Source: Clostridium mediterraneense
Lineage (GTDB): Bacteria > Bacillota > Clostridia > Clostridiales > Clostridiaceae
Assembly (NCBI RefSeq): GCF_900091705.1
Contig: NZ_LT594785.1
Span: 1,406,858-1,470,857 of the forward strand
Direction: 5' to 3'
DNA: 64,000 nucleotides
The notes beneath the pieces were generated by a model that was given only the letters and a program-made list of their open reading frames with translations, was not told the DNA's origin and ran no database searches. This document shows, piece by piece, positions 26,841-37,548 of the stretch (the stretch's first letter is position 1; each line of letters opens with the position of its first letter). The translations under genes were made by a program, and so were the position numbers.

Positions 26841-27365
26841 TTATCTAAGTTCATCTAAAAGGGGAATAATATTTTCTTTAGATACCCAATTTTTGGGATC
26901 TTTTATACAATCTAAAAATTCTATTTCATTTTTTTTAGGATGTTTTTTAGCTTCTATAGTTTTCTTATAGAAGTACATTAATGTTTTATCCTTTAGATGT
27001 AAGTTTGAAGGATCTAATGCTCCTTTAAGATATAAATATTTTAGTTTATTCTTATTATTTTTGTTAAGTGTTTTTTCGATTATAGATTTAATATCATCTT
27101 TATTACAATCACAAACACCTACTCCAATAATAAATATTTCTTTAGCTTTAATTTCGTTTAAATAATCTGTTATAAAAGTTATACCACGAACATGCATGTT
27201 GTTTAATGAACCCATAAATATTATTTTATCATAGCCTTCTAAATCTTTTATGGTAATATTATCACAATTTTTTGCATTTGCATCTAGTTCTTGAGCAATC
27301 CATAAAGCATATTGCTTAGTAGTTCCATATTTTGATTTATAAATGACCAATGAATCTTTCTTCAT
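26841..27365 (-). CDS. Flavodoxin-domain protein (HemG-like)
   Basis: 174 aa. The N-terminus LVIYKSKYGTTKQYALWIAQ is the FMN phosphate-binding loop (SKYGTTKQ) of long-chain flavodoxin-like proteins; DKIIFMGSLNNMHVRG and IIGVGVCDC fit the second and third FMN loops. Similar clostridial proteins belong to the flavodoxin/protoporphyrinogen-oxidase-like group. No haem genes are nearby, so a general electron-transfer role is safer. Monocistronic. Confidence 0.85.
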   Translation of the reverse strand: MKKDSLVIYKSKYGTTKQYALWIAQELDANAKNCDNITIKDLEGYDKIIFMGSLNNMHVRGITFITDYLNEIKAKEIFIIGVGVCDCNKDDIKSIIEKTLNKNNKNKLKYLYLKGALDPSNLHLKDKTLMYFYKKTIEAKKHPKKNEIEFLDCIKDPKNWVSKENIIPLLDELR

Positions 27366-27659
27366 TTCAATTACCTCTTATAATATATAGTTTATTTTAG
27401 TATAAGAAAGCTTAAAACATAATTTATATCAAAAAAGTAACAAATAGCATTATTTTTATTTAATTTTACATCTTAAATAAAATGCTCGTAAATAATAATA
27501 AAAATTAAAAAATATAAAATACAACAATCAATTTAAAAAATAATAAAATAACGGATAGAATATAAAGAAATAGAAAAAATAATTTATATATCTTTAAAGT
27601 ATTATTTAAAAACTAAAATTAATATAATTATAAATGTATTAATTTATTTAGAGGTAATT
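27366..27659. other. AT-rich divergent intergenic region
   Basis: The region separates the flavodoxin (minus) and amidohydrolase (plus) starts. It must hold both promoters, but low complexity prevents picking them. No open frame with an RBS and no hairpin were found. Confidence 0.5.
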
Positions 27660-28850
27660 ATGATTAATTTTAAAAAAGAAGCAGAAGAAATAAGTGCAGA
27701 GATTATTAATATAAGAAGAGATATTCATAAAAATCCGGAATTGGGGTTTGAGGAATATAGAACTTCATCTTTAATAAAAAAATTTCTTGAAGATGAAGGA
27801 ATAAAATATACTTCTGTAGCAGGTACTGGTGTATGCGGGATTATACAAGGAAATTTAGATGATAAACTATCAAAAAAAAAGGTAGTTGCATTAAGAGCAG
27901 ATATAGATGCTTTGCCTATCTTGGAAAAAAATGATATTATATATAAATCACAGGTAAATGGAAAAATGCATGCTTGTGGACATGATGCACATATAGCAAT
28001 TTTACTTGGAACGGCTAAAATCTTAAATAAATATAAGGATAAATTTTCAGGAATAGTTAAATTACTCTTTGAGCCAGCAGAAGAAACTGTAGGTGGAGCA
28101 AAATTTATGATAAAAGAAGGTGTTTTGGATAATCCAAATGTTGATATAGTTATAGGACTCCATGTTGAGGAAACTTTAGATGTAGGTAAAATAATGATTA
28201 AAAATTCAGTTGTTAATGCTGCATCAAATCCTTTTTCTATAAAGGTTTATGGAAAAGGAGGTCATGGTGCATATCCTCATATGTGTGTTGATCCTATAGT
28301 TATAGCTGCTAAGATAATATCTAATTTACAAACAATAGTAAGTAGAGAAATTAAGCCTATAAATCCAGCTGTTATAACTGTTGGAAGTATAAAGGCTGGT
28401 GAAGCTGCAAATGTAATACCAGATGAAGTTATATTAACAGGTATTATACGAACTATGACAAAAGAAGATAGGGCATATGTTGTAAAGAGAGTTTATGACA
28501 TAGCAACAACTGTATCTACTTTAATGGGAGGAAGTTGTAAGGTTGATATTGAAGAGAGCTACCCTTCTCTTTATAACGATAATGATGTTAGTAAATTAGT
28601 TAGAGATTCAGCAGCAGAGATTATCGGAAAAAGTAATGTCATAGAACAAGAGAATCCTAAAATGGGAGTAGAAAGTTTTGCATACTTTGCTATGGAAAGA
28701 AGAGCAGCATTTTATTTTTTAGGAGTAAAAAGTAAAGATGAAAAAACTACTTATGCTGCACATAGTTCAAGATTTAATATAAATGAAGATGCAATACCTA
28801 TAGGTATTGCTATACAATGTCTAAATGCATTTAACTATTTGACAAAATGA
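27660..28850 (+). CDS. M20 family amidohydrolase (N-acyl-amino acid / aminobenzoyl type)
   Basis: 396 aa. M20D features are visible: RRDIHKNPELGFEEYRT at the N-terminus, the metal segment MHACGHDAH, EPAEETVGGAKFM with the catalytic Glu pair, GLHVEE, and AAHSSRFNINED near the C-terminus. A dimerisation domain is inserted in the middle (GKGGHGAYPHMCVDP). These enzymes hydrolyse N-acyl amino acids in the cytoplasm. The RBS is weak (AGAGGTAAT). Exact substrate unknown. Confidence 0.92.
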   Translation: MINFKKEAEEISAEIINIRRDIHKNPELGFEEYRTSSLIKKFLEDEGIKYTSVAGTGVCGIIQGNLDDKLSKKKVVALRADIDALPILEKNDIIYKSQVNGKMHACGHDAHIAILLGTAKILNKYKDKFSGIVKLLFEPAEETVGGAKFMIKEGVLDNPNVDIVIGLHVEETLDVGKIMIKNSVVNAASNPFSIKVYGKGGHGAYPHMCVDPIVIAAKIISNLQTIVSREIKPINPAVITVGSIKAGEAANVIPDEVILTGIIRTMTKEDRAYVVKRVYDIATTVSTLMGGSCKVDIEESYPSLYNDNDVSKLVRDSAAEIIGKSNVIEQENPKMGVESFAYFAMERRAAFYFLGVKSKDEKTTYAAHSSRFNINEDAIPIGIAIQCLNAFNYLTK

Positions 28851-28913
28851 ATAATTAAGTTTAGTCTATAAGCTGGATAAATTTATTTAAAATGAACATT
28901 AGGAGTTGAAAAA

Positions 28914-29894
28914 ATGAATATAGAAATTGGTTCAAACGAGGCTGGTCAAAGGCTAGATAAGTTTTTAAGAAAGCTTTTAAAAGATGTACCTTTAAGTGCT
29001 ATTTTTAAAGGACTTAGAAAAGGGGACATAAGAGTAAATGGAAGTAAACAAAAAGAAAAATATTCGTTAGAAGAAGGGGATATTGTAACTATAAAATATA
29101 TACAAAGTAATACCAAGAAAGAGCAAAAGGCAAAACAAGAAAGATTTAAACAAGTTGATTCTTCAAGTCTTAGAATAGTATATGAAGATGATAATATGGT
29201 TTTAGTAGAAAAGTGGCCAGGAGTTCTTGTTCATGCAGATGAAAAAGATGGTCCTGTTACTTTAAATGATTATGTTTTATCATATTTATTTAAGAAAGGT
29301 GATTATGTACCAGAAAATGAAGTTACATTTACACCTGCACCTTGTAATAGATTAGATAGAAATACTTCTGGAATAGTATTCTTTGGTAAAAATTTTGAAT
29401 CTCTTAAATTATTAAATGAAATGATAAGAGAGAGAAAGGTTAAAAAATATTACTGTGCTTTAGTTAAGGGAAGAATAAAGGATGGTAAATATGAAGCTTT
29501 TATAACAAAAGATGAAGGTAATAATAAAGCAAAGGTATTTTTAGAAAGTAGAAAAAATACTAAAAAGATATCCATGGATATTAAAACTTTAGAAAGTAAT
29601 GGAGCATTCTCTTTAATAGAAATAGAGCTTATAACAGGAAGAAGTCATCAATTAAGAGCTCATTTAGCTTTCCTTGGAAATCCTATAATAGGAGATCCTA
29701 AATATGGTGCTAAAGATTTAAATTCTTTTTTTGAAAATAAGTTTGGTTTAAATTATCAATTCTTATATGCTTATAAAGTTATTTTTAAAGATGTACCTGA
29801 AAAGTTTATGTATATAAAAAATAAAACTATAGCTGAGGCATTACCTCCAATATTTAAAAAGATTAAAAGAGATGTATTTAAATTTGTAATTTAA
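28914..29894 (+). CDS. RluA-family 23S rRNA pseudouridine synthase
   Basis: 326 aa. An N-terminal S4 RNA-binding domain (GQRLDKFLRKLL...GDIRVNGSKQKEKY) is followed by a RluA/RluC/RluD catalytic domain with the active Asp in NRLDRNTSG and the conserved GRSHQLRAHLA. It isomerises uridines in rRNA. RBS TAGGAG lies at about 28900-28905. Paralogue identity (RluC or RluD) cannot be settled here. Confidence 0.93.
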   Translation: MNIEIGSNEAGQRLDKFLRKLLKDVPLSAIFKGLRKGDIRVNGSKQKEKYSLEEGDIVTIKYIQSNTKKEQKAKQERFKQVDSSSLRIVYEDDNMVLVEKWPGVLVHADEKDGPVTLNDYVLSYLFKKGDYVPENEVTFTPAPCNRLDRNTSGIVFFGKNFESLKLLNEMIRERKVKKYYCALVKGRIKDGKYEAFITKDEGNNKAKVFLESRKNTKKISMDIKTLESNGAFSLIEIELITGRSHQLRAHLAFLGNPIIGDPKYGAKDLNSFFENKFGLNYQFLYAYKVIFKDVPEKFMYIKNKTIAEALPPIFKKIKRDVFKFVI

Positions 29895-29943
29895 GTATTG
29901 ATAAATTTATTTTAATTTAGTTATTTTTGGGGGGATTTAAATT

Positions 29944-31554
29944 ATGCAAGAACAATCAACTACTAAAAGTTTTGCTATTTTATCTTTAGCTGGTATAGCA
30001 GCTAAATTATTATCTCTTTTATATGTACCCATTCTTACTAGAATAATTGGTGATGAAGGAATGGGAATGTATTTTAAGGTTTATGATATCTTTGTTTTTA
30101 TATATGCAGTTACTAATGTTGGTATGCAAACAGCCATTTCTAAATATGTTGCTGAACTTTCTGCATTAGGAAATTATAAAGATGCTGTTAGAACATTTAA
30201 AATATCACGAGCAGTTTTATTAGTTGTAGGAACTGTATTTACATTAATTATGATGTTTGGTGCAACGTCAATTGCTAAATTTACAGGTAACCCTGATATA
30301 GCATATGGATTAGCATTTTTATCTCCTGCTATTTTAACAACATCTATACTCGCGACGTATAAAGGTTATTTCCAAGGAAGGAATAGAATGCAACCAGTTG
30401 CAATAGCAAGTGTTTTAGAACAATTTGCAAATGTTGTCGTTAGTTTAGTATTTGCTGCTATATTAATAAAATATGGTGAACAACTTGGGAGTGCTGGTGG
30501 AACAATAGGAACATCTGTTGGTGCAGTTATAGCTGTTATATATCTTTTATATATTTACTATGTATTTAAACCTGAAAAAGAAGCTGATATGAAACAAGAT
30601 GCTTCTGTAAAAAGAGTATCTGGTAAAAAAATAATAAAGGTATTGATAACTTATGGATTACCTATAACTTTAAGTTCAGGGTTACAGAATTTTGGTAACG
30701 TAATTGATATGGCAAATGTTAATTCTAGGTTAATATTTGCAGGATTTACTCAAGAAAGAGCAACTGAACTTTATGGATTATTAGGTAAATGGAGAACACT
30801 TATAAATATACCAATGGTCTTTATAACTTCTCTATGTATTGCAATATTACCTACATTATCTAAAGCAAGAGTATTAAATGATAGGAAAGAAATGGAGAAT
30901 AAGATAAACTTCTCATTAAGAGTTACTTATTTTCTTTCAATTCCTTCAGCGTTTGGCTTAGCTGTTTTAGCTAAGGAAGTATACAATTATTTATATGGAA
31001 GTCCAGAAGGGTATTTAATGATGGTAGTAGGTTCTATAACAATAGTCTTAATGGCAGTAGTTTTTGTACAAAATATTATATTACAAGCTCTTAATAAATT
31101 TTATTTTGTAGTTGCTACCTTAGTTATAGGATTAGTTGTTAAATATTTTGCTAACTACATATTAGTAGGAAATAAAAATATAAATATTTATGGGGCTGTT
31201 TTTGGATTTATATTATATTTTGGTTTAGTATTTATTTTAAACAATTCAGAAGTTAGAAAAGTTACAAAAATAAAAATTAAACATATGAGTTTAATTTCTA
31301 AACCTTTAATAGCTTCAATCTATATGAGTATAGGTATAATTGCATTAAGATGGATTATTAATATATTTATAAAAACACAAAATCTTGAACTATTCGTAGG
31401 TATTTTATATACTTTACTTTTAGTTGTATTTGGAGGAGCACTTTATATTCAAGCGTTGCTTTATATGGGAGCTGTAAATAAGGAGGATATTCAATCCTTA
31501 TCTCCAAAGATATACAATAAGATACCTAATAGAATAAAAAGATATATGAAATAA
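29944..31554 (+). CDS. MurJ/YtgP-like polytopic flippase (MOP superfamily)
   Basis: 536 aa with about 14 hydrophobic helices. The N-terminal part (FAILSLAGIAAKLLSLLYVPILTRIIGDEGMGMY) is the polysaccharide-biosynthesis/SpoVB/MurJ signature. YtgP-type proteins of this family flip lipid II across the membrane for peptidoglycan synthesis. The gene ends convergently against spoVB, a second member of the same superfamily. RBS GGGGGGA at 29929-29935. Confidence 0.88.
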   Translation: MQEQSTTKSFAILSLAGIAAKLLSLLYVPILTRIIGDEGMGMYFKVYDIFVFIYAVTNVGMQTAISKYVAELSALGNYKDAVRTFKISRAVLLVVGTVFTLIMMFGATSIAKFTGNPDIAYGLAFLSPAILTTSILATYKGYFQGRNRMQPVAIASVLEQFANVVVSLVFAAILIKYGEQLGSAGGTIGTSVGAVIAVIYLLYIYYVFKPEKEADMKQDASVKRVSGKKIIKVLITYGLPITLSSGLQNFGNVIDMANVNSRLIFAGFTQERATELYGLLGKWRTLINIPMVFITSLCIAILPTLSKARVLNDRKEMENKINFSLRVTYFLSIPSAFGLAVLAKEVYNYLYGSPEGYLMMVVGSITIVLMAVVFVQNIILQALNKFYFVVATLVIGLVVKYFANYILVGNKNINIYGAVFGFILYFGLVFILNNSEVRKVTKIKIKHMSLISKPLIASIYMSIGIIALRWIINIFIKTQNLELFVGILYTLLLVVFGGALYIQALLYMGAVNKEDIQSLSPKIYNKIPNRIKRYMK

Positions 31555-31588
31555 AAATAGGCTGTATATAATATACAGCCTATTTTTT
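31553..31588. terminator. Bidirectional terminator between two flippase genes
   Basis: AAAAATAGGCTGTATAT and its complement ATATACAGCCTATTTTT form an almost loop-less palindrome with A and T flanks. Confidence 0.85.
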
Positions 31589-33097
31589 TCTTATAATAAT
31601 TCTTTTTTGGCGAGTAGAGGATATAAGTAGAAAGAATAATGTAATAGTTAATAAAGCTATTATTAAACTTTGAATCCTATAATCCATCCAAGAAGTACTA
31701 AGAACAACTATTTTAAATAAGTAGAAAGCAAAAATTCCAGCTAAAATATATATACTTAAATTTATTAGTGAGATATCTATATTTATAACCTTATATACCT
31801 CATACATATTTAATATTAATGTTAGAATAGATACAATACCCATGGTAATTGCAAAGCCTAAAATATTTATCTTAGGTATAGCAGTCAAAAAGAAGAGACA
31901 AGTAATTTCTATTACCTCAGTTATTATAGTATTTTTAAGAATTATTTTAGGTTTATCAAGTCCATTTAATATACCAAACATTGTGTTAGCTGCAAAGAGA
32001 ATTGGCATTGATATAGAAGCTACTTTTATATAAAGTGCTAAATCATCCCTACCAAAAAATAATACTCCTAATGAGTTAGGGATACTTTGACATAATAAAG
32101 TTGTACAAATTCCTATAATGAAGGATAGTTTAAGGACATTTTTAATTCTCCTAGAGGCAGATCCATAATCACTTCTACTTACACTTTGAGATAAATCAGG
32201 AATTAATAGAGTATTAAGTGAACCTATTATTATAAGTGGAAAAGTTACTATAGATAGAGCCATACCTGAGTATTTACCTATTAAAGCTAATGCTTCAGAA
32301 TATTGAAAACCTGCCAACATTAATCGCTGTGGAACTATTAATGTTGCTATTGTCCCAAATGTACTTACTAAGAAACCATTAAGACATAGTGGGATAGATG
32401 TTATAAGGATATCTTTAAGTAATTCTTTTTTTGGTTTAGTATTTAAATTAGATCTTGGAATTCCTTTAGTTGCAAATTTAAAGTATCCATATAGAAGGAT
32501 TAAACTTTGGAATTCACCTATACATATAGCTATATAAGCTAGCATTACTAAAGTTTCTAAAGTTGTTGCCTTAAACATAAATACCAATACTACAAGAATA
32601 ATAATTCTTAATCCTTTTTCTAAAATATCTATTAAAGCTGGTATCTTTATTCTTGAAGTACCATAAAAGAATCCCTTTAATATGTTAGATAATGCTATAC
32701 AAACCATTGCAGGACAAGTAACCATAATAGCTTTTATTGTTCTAACATCCTTAACCCATAATTCACCTATACTAGGAGATAAAATAAATACTAATATTCC
32801 TATTAAAAATGCCCACACGAAATTAAAACTTGCAACAGTTCTCATTGTCTTAAAAATATTATTTAATTCATTTTTGGTAGTATATACAGCGGTTATTTTT
32901 GAGATTGAAGCTACTATCCCTGCAGTCATTAAAGATATAAATAAATTATATATTGGCATGACAAGACCATATAAGCCCATCCCCTCAGGTCCAAGAAGTT
33001 TAGATAAATATATTGAAAATATAAATCCTAGAACTCCAGTTGTAAGATTAGATGCTGTAAGTAAAAAGGAGTTTCTATAAAAATTATCTTTGTTCAT
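31580..33097 (-). CDS. spoVB: Stage V sporulation protein B
   Basis: 505 aa polytopic membrane protein with about 14 helices. The N-terminus FYRNSFLLTASNLTTGVLGFIFSIYLSKLLGPEGMGLYGL is typical SpoVB. In Bacillus it is needed for spore cortex peptidoglycan, probably as a lipid-linked precursor transporter. It supports a sporulating host. An RBS AAGGTGG lies on the minus strand just before the start. The neighbour transcribed towards it is a MurJ-like member of the same fold. Confidence 0.88.
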   Translation of the reverse strand: MNKDNFYRNSFLLTASNLTTGVLGFIFSIYLSKLLGPEGMGLYGLVMPIYNLFISLMTAGIVASISKITAVYTTKNELNNIFKTMRTVASFNFVWAFLIGILVFILSPSIGELWVKDVRTIKAIMVTCPAMVCIALSNILKGFFYGTSRIKIPALIDILEKGLRIIILVVLVFMFKATTLETLVMLAYIAICIGEFQSLILLYGYFKFATKGIPRSNLNTKPKKELLKDILITSIPLCLNGFLVSTFGTIATLIVPQRLMLAGFQYSEALALIGKYSGMALSIVTFPLIIIGSLNTLLIPDLSQSVSRSDYGSASRRIKNVLKLSFIIGICTTLLCQSIPNSLGVLFFGRDDLALYIKVASISMPILFAANTMFGILNGLDKPKIILKNTIITEVIEITCLFFLTAIPKINILGFAITMGIVSILTLILNMYEVYKVINIDISLINLSIYILAGIFAFYLFKIVVLSTSWMDYRIQSLIIALLTITLFFLLISSTRQKRIIIRKK

Positions 33098-33329
33098 AAT
33101 TCACCACCTTATGAAAAGCTTAATAATAAAGAGTATTCTACATAACAAGAAAATATTCTTTATTTAGTAATCTTATGTAATTAAGTATTAAATAAAAATA
33201 ATTAATAATAATTTTAGTAGCTTCATATATTTTAAATGTACATTTAAGTTTATTTACCATTAATGGAATACTTGATTTTTTATTCTATAATATGTAAACT
33301 TAATTTAACATATAAATGGAGTTGATATT

Positions 33330-33845
33330 ATGAGAATTAGTCCAAAAAGATTGATAGTGAATTTAAAATATGCAAATTTAAAAGGTGATGTTTTAGATAT
33401 AAGTAGTGATAATTCTGGAATTATATATAGCTTAATAAAATCAAATAATTTAGAAAAAAAAAATATAAATGTTGATTATTTTTCTGATAATAATCAACAT
33501 TTATATGATAGTGCTGCTATATTTTTCACCCTGGGATCTTTAGGTAAATTAGAATCTCAAGAACTTATAAAAGATGTATATAAGTCCGTTAAAGAGGATG
33601 GAGAAATTTATATTTGGGATAGAATAAAAGCAAAAGGGGATATTGTTCATGATAATGTTGTAGCTAAAATGCCTAATGGGAAAGAAAAATATTTTAATGT
33701 TATGAATTTAAACCCATTTTATGAGTTTAATATAGATAAGTGTCAAAGTTTACTTAATAAATATTTTAAGATAGAAGAAAAAATTATTTGGGATAAAGTA
33801 ATATATATAAAAGCCATAAAAAGAAATAATTTAAATATATTATAG
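33330..33845 (+). CDS. Reduced class I methyltransferase-like protein
   Basis: 171 aa. The pattern LKGDVLDISSDNSGIIYSLI (beta1 and motif I, but without the GxGxG), ...YDSAAIFFTLGSL (motif IV region) and ...LIKDVYKSVKEDGEIYIWDRI (post-motif strand) follows a SAM-dependent methyltransferase fold. With motif I degenerate (DISSDNSG) and only about 170 residues, it may not bind SAM. There is no partner gene. The start has only a weak RBS (GGAG). Confidence 0.6.
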   Translation: MRISPKRLIVNLKYANLKGDVLDISSDNSGIIYSLIKSNNLEKKNINVDYFSDNNQHLYDSAAIFFTLGSLGKLESQELIKDVYKSVKEDGEIYIWDRIKAKGDIVHDNVVAKMPNGKEKYFNVMNLNPFYEFNIDKCQSLLNKYFKIEEKIIWDKVIYIKAIKRNNLNIL

Positions 33846-34003
33846 TAAATTTATTTTTATAATAATTTATAAGTAAATTAGTTAAGTTGAAACAAATGTA
33901 AGATTATGTAACTTAATTATATGTATTTATTAATTAAAAGTTTCTGAAAAGAAAACAATGTGTTAATAATTGGGTGAAAGCGTATAGATATCCAAAAAAG
34001 TTA

Positions 34004-34031
34004 TTGAATTAAAATTCATTTTGTGTATAAT
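34004..34031 (+). promoter_or_regulatory. Probable sigma-A promoter of the V-ATPase operon
   Basis: -35 TTGAAT (34004-34009), 16-bp spacer, perfect -10 TATAAT (34026-34031), about 84 bases before ntpF. Confidence 0.6.
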
Positions 34032-34114
34032 AATAATTAGATTATGTGTTAATTAATACTACATTAAGTATTAAATTATATATTATAAATTTACTGGATA
34101 AAGGTGGTGAAATT

Positions 34115-34441
34115 TTGGCGGTAGAAGTTATTAGTGAAATTCAAAAGGCTGAACAAAATGCTAAAGACATTTTGCAACAAGCTAATAAAGACAGTAAGAA
34201 TTTAATATCAAAAGCTACTTTGCAAGGTAATGAAGAATATAATCAAATTGTAGAGAAAGCGAAGAAAGAAGCACAAGAGATAATAAATAAATCTATTGCA
34301 GAAGGTAATAAAGAAGCAGAAGATTTATTTAAGCAAGGTGAAGAACAATGCAAAGCTATAAAAGCTCCATCAAAAGATAAAATTGATGAAGCTAGTAAAT
34401 TAGTAATTGAGAGGATTGTGAATATTCATGGCAATAGTTAA
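34115..34441 (+). CDS. ntpF: V-type ATPase peripheral-stalk subunit (G/H, NtpF)
   Basis: 108 aa from TTG 34115, which follows AAAGGTGGTGA (34101-34111); the frame continues upstream without an RBS. Nearly all helical and charged with alanine/glutamate heptads (EIQKAEQNAKDILQQANKDS), as expected of the stalk subunit that pairs with subunit E. First gene of the nine-gene ATPase operon; overlaps ntpI by 14 bp. Confidence 0.88.
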   Translation: MAVEVISEIQKAEQNAKDILQQANKDSKNLISKATLQGNEEYNQIVEKAKKEAQEIINKSIAEGNKEAEDLFKQGEEQCKAIKAPSKDKIDEASKLVIERIVNIHGNS

Positions 34442-36377
34442 AATGAATAAATTTACCTTGCTTGCCTTTGAATCTGATAAAGAAAAGCTTCTTGAAAAAT
34501 TACAAGGAAATTCAGAAGTTGAGTTTATTAACTTACAAGATGAAAAAGTACTTGAGCAAAATGAAATCTTTGAAAGTCTTAAAAAATGTGATGTTGATAC
34601 AGAAACTTCAATAATTGAAGAAAATGTTTCAAAAACAAGGTCAGCTATTAATTTTCTAAAGGAGTATGTTGCTGAAGTTAAAGGATTAAAGGCTTTAAAA
34701 GAAGGGAAAGAGAGCTTAACTTTAAATGAATTAGAAGAAAAAGTTACTAATAGTAACTGGGAAGATGTTTATTCAAAGGTTAGGGATATGGAGCTTGAAT
34801 TGGCTAAGCTAGATAATGAAAAAACTAGACTTGAGAGCGAAATAGAAGTTCTTAAGCCATGGCAAAAATTTGATGCTCCATTAGGTGAATTGAATAAATT
34901 AAAAATGACTAAGGCATTTTTAGGAAGTATATCTAAACAGTATAAAGAAACTATTAAATTAGAGGTTGAAAGAATATCTATTCATTCTTATATTGAAATA
35001 ATATCAGAAGATAATCAAGATATATTCTTATTTATAGTTGGACTTAATGAGAAAAGTGAAAAAATAGATGAACTTTTAAAATCATTTGGTTACTCACCAT
35101 TCCAGACAAAGTATAAAGAAATTCCAAATAATCTGATAGATTTATTTGAAAAAGAAATTAAGGAAATTGAATCTAAAAAAAATGGAATTAGAGAAGAGTT
35201 ATCTACTTATGTGAGTGAGAAAAGAGATTTAGAATTAGCTTATGAGTATTATGAAAATATGTTAATAAGAAAACAAGCTAATAAAAATTTCTTAAACACT
35301 GATAATGTATCTATTATTCAAGGTTGGGCTCCAAAAGTAGAAAATAAAAATATTGAAAATTCTATAAAAGAACTTGCAGGAGAAACTTATTATTTAAGTT
35401 TTGATGAAGTTACAGAAAAAGAAATTGATGATGTTCCTATAAAGATTGAAAATAAAGGCCCAGCAGCAGTTTTTGGTTCAATAACAGAAATGTATAGTTT
35501 ACCTAAATATGATGAAATTGATCCAACACTAATATTAACTCCATTTTATATGGTGTTCTTTGGAATGATGGTTGCTGATTTTGGTTATGGTATGATTCTA
35601 CTATTAGGATGTCTACTTGCACTTAAATTATTTAAATTAGATGAGTCTAAAAAATCTTTTGTTAAGTTCTTTATGTGGTTAAGTATGTCTACAGCAATAG
35701 CAGGACTTGTATTTGGAACTGCTTTTGGATTTGATTTAGGAATTGGATTTATAAATCCAAGCCAAGATACTACTAAATTACTTATAATATCAGTAGGATT
35801 TGGAGTAGTTCAAATTTTATTTGGGCTTGGAACAAAGGCGTATATGTTAATAAGAAATAAGCAATACTTATTTGCTTTCTATGATGTTGGATCATGGCTT
35901 ATGTTACTTTCAGGTTTAGCAATGTTAGTGGCTGGAGGAGTTATAAAAACAATAGGAATTGTTCTAGCAGTTACAGGGTCAATATTAATAGTTGCTACTC
36001 AAGGAAGAGATGAGAAAACAACTGGAGCAAAACTTGGACAAGGTGCATATGCTCTTTACGGAGTTACAAGTTATGTTGGGGACTTAGTTTCATATACAAG
36101 ACTTATGGCTTTAGGAGTTGCAGGGGGATCAATAGCAGCAGCTTTAAATCTTATAATAGGAATGTTGCCAAAAGGAATAGCCTTTATTATAGCAGCACCT
36201 TTAATATTTATATTAGCTCATGTTTTTAATATGGGATTATCATTATTAGGAGCATATGTTCATACAGCTAGATTACAGTATGTTGAGTTCTTCTCAAAAT
36301 TCTATGATGGTGGTGGACGAGCATTTACTCCATTTAAAACAATTGATAACTTTATAAATTTAAGAAAAGAAAAATAA
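34428..36377 (+). CDS. ntpI: V-type ATPase subunit I (a subunit)
   Basis: 649 aa. The N-terminal about 320 residues are a cytosolic helical domain contacting the stators. The C-terminal half has about seven to eight transmembrane helices beginning LTPFYMVFFGMMVADFGYGM. The essential Arg half-channel segment is recognisable near SYTRLMALGVAGGSIAAA. This subunit carries the ion half-channels next to the NtpK ring. Start ATG 34428 inside the end of ntpF suggests translational coupling. Confidence 0.95.
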   Translation: MAIVKMNKFTLLAFESDKEKLLEKLQGNSEVEFINLQDEKVLEQNEIFESLKKCDVDTETSIIEENVSKTRSAINFLKEYVAEVKGLKALKEGKESLTLNELEEKVTNSNWEDVYSKVRDMELELAKLDNEKTRLESEIEVLKPWQKFDAPLGELNKLKMTKAFLGSISKQYKETIKLEVERISIHSYIEIISEDNQDIFLFIVGLNEKSEKIDELLKSFGYSPFQTKYKEIPNNLIDLFEKEIKEIESKKNGIREELSTYVSEKRDLELAYEYYENMLIRKQANKNFLNTDNVSIIQGWAPKVENKNIENSIKELAGETYYLSFDEVTEKEIDDVPIKIENKGPAAVFGSITEMYSLPKYDEIDPTLILTPFYMVFFGMMVADFGYGMILLLGCLLALKLFKLDESKKSFVKFFMWLSMSTAIAGLVFGTAFGFDLGIGFINPSQDTTKLLIISVGFGVVQILFGLGTKAYMLIRNKQYLFAFYDVGSWLMLLSGLAMLVAGGVIKTIGIVLAVTGSILIVATQGRDEKTTGAKLGQGAYALYGVTSYVGDLVSYTRLMALGVAGGSIAAALNLIIGMLPKGIAFIIAAPLIFILAHVFNMGLSLLGAYVHTARLQYVEFFSKFYDGGGRAFTPFKTIDNFINLRKEK

Positions 36378-36902
<525 letters not shown>

Positions 36903-36936
36903 TACAAACTAATTTAAGATTGGAGAAGTGAAGGGG

Positions 36937-37536
36937 ATGTCAAATTTACAGCACATAACTTCTAAAATCAAGCAAGATTCAGAAGTGCAAAGAGATGCTA
37001 TATTAGCTAAAGCTAATGAAGAATCTAAAAAAATAATTGATAAAAAAATAGTATCAGCTAAGAAAGACGCTGCTGATATAATAGAAAAAAGTAAAATAGA
37101 ATCAATTGTAAGAAAAAATAGAATTTTATCTAATGCACAGCTAAAAGTTAGAAATGATAAACTTTCAGCTAAGCAGGAAGTAATAGAAAAAGTTTTTATT
37201 ACAGCAAAAGAAAAATTAAATGATATGTCAGCAGATGAATTTAAAAAGTTTATTAAAAGTAAGGTTTTAACTTTAGATATTGCTGGTGATGAAAATATAA
37301 TTGTTGACTCAAAGAGAAAAGAGATATTAGATAGTGAATTTATTAATGATTTAAATTCAAATCTTAAATCATTAAATAAGAAAGGTGAACTTAAGCTTTC
37401 AGAAGTAGAAGGAAACTTCAATGGAGGATTTATAATAGAAAAGAACGGTATAGAAATAAATAATACTTTTGATTCTTTAGTAAATTCTCTAAGAGAAGAA
37501 ATGGAATTTGAAATTGCGAGGGTAATGTTCAATTAA
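36937..37536 (+). CDS. ntpE: V-type ATPase subunit E
   Basis: 199 aa starting MSNLQHITSKIKQDSEVQ. ATG 36937 has GGAGAAG 8 bases upstream; GTG 36928 in frame lies too close to that RBS. The N-terminal half is a long helix (AKANEESKKIIDKK) that pairs with NtpF in the peripheral stalk; the C-terminal half is globular (GGFIIEKNGIEINNTFDSLV). Operon position 4. Confidence 0.92.
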   Translation: MSNLQHITSKIKQDSEVQRDAILAKANEESKKIIDKKIVSAKKDAADIIEKSKIESIVRKNRILSNAQLKVRNDKLSAKQEVIEKVFITAKEKLNDMSADEFKKFIKSKVLTLDIAGDENIIVDSKRKEILDSEFINDLNSNLKSLNKKGELKLSEVEGNFNGGFIIEKNGIEINNTFDSLVNSLREEMEFEIARVMFN

Positions 37537-37548
37537 GGAGGATAATGG

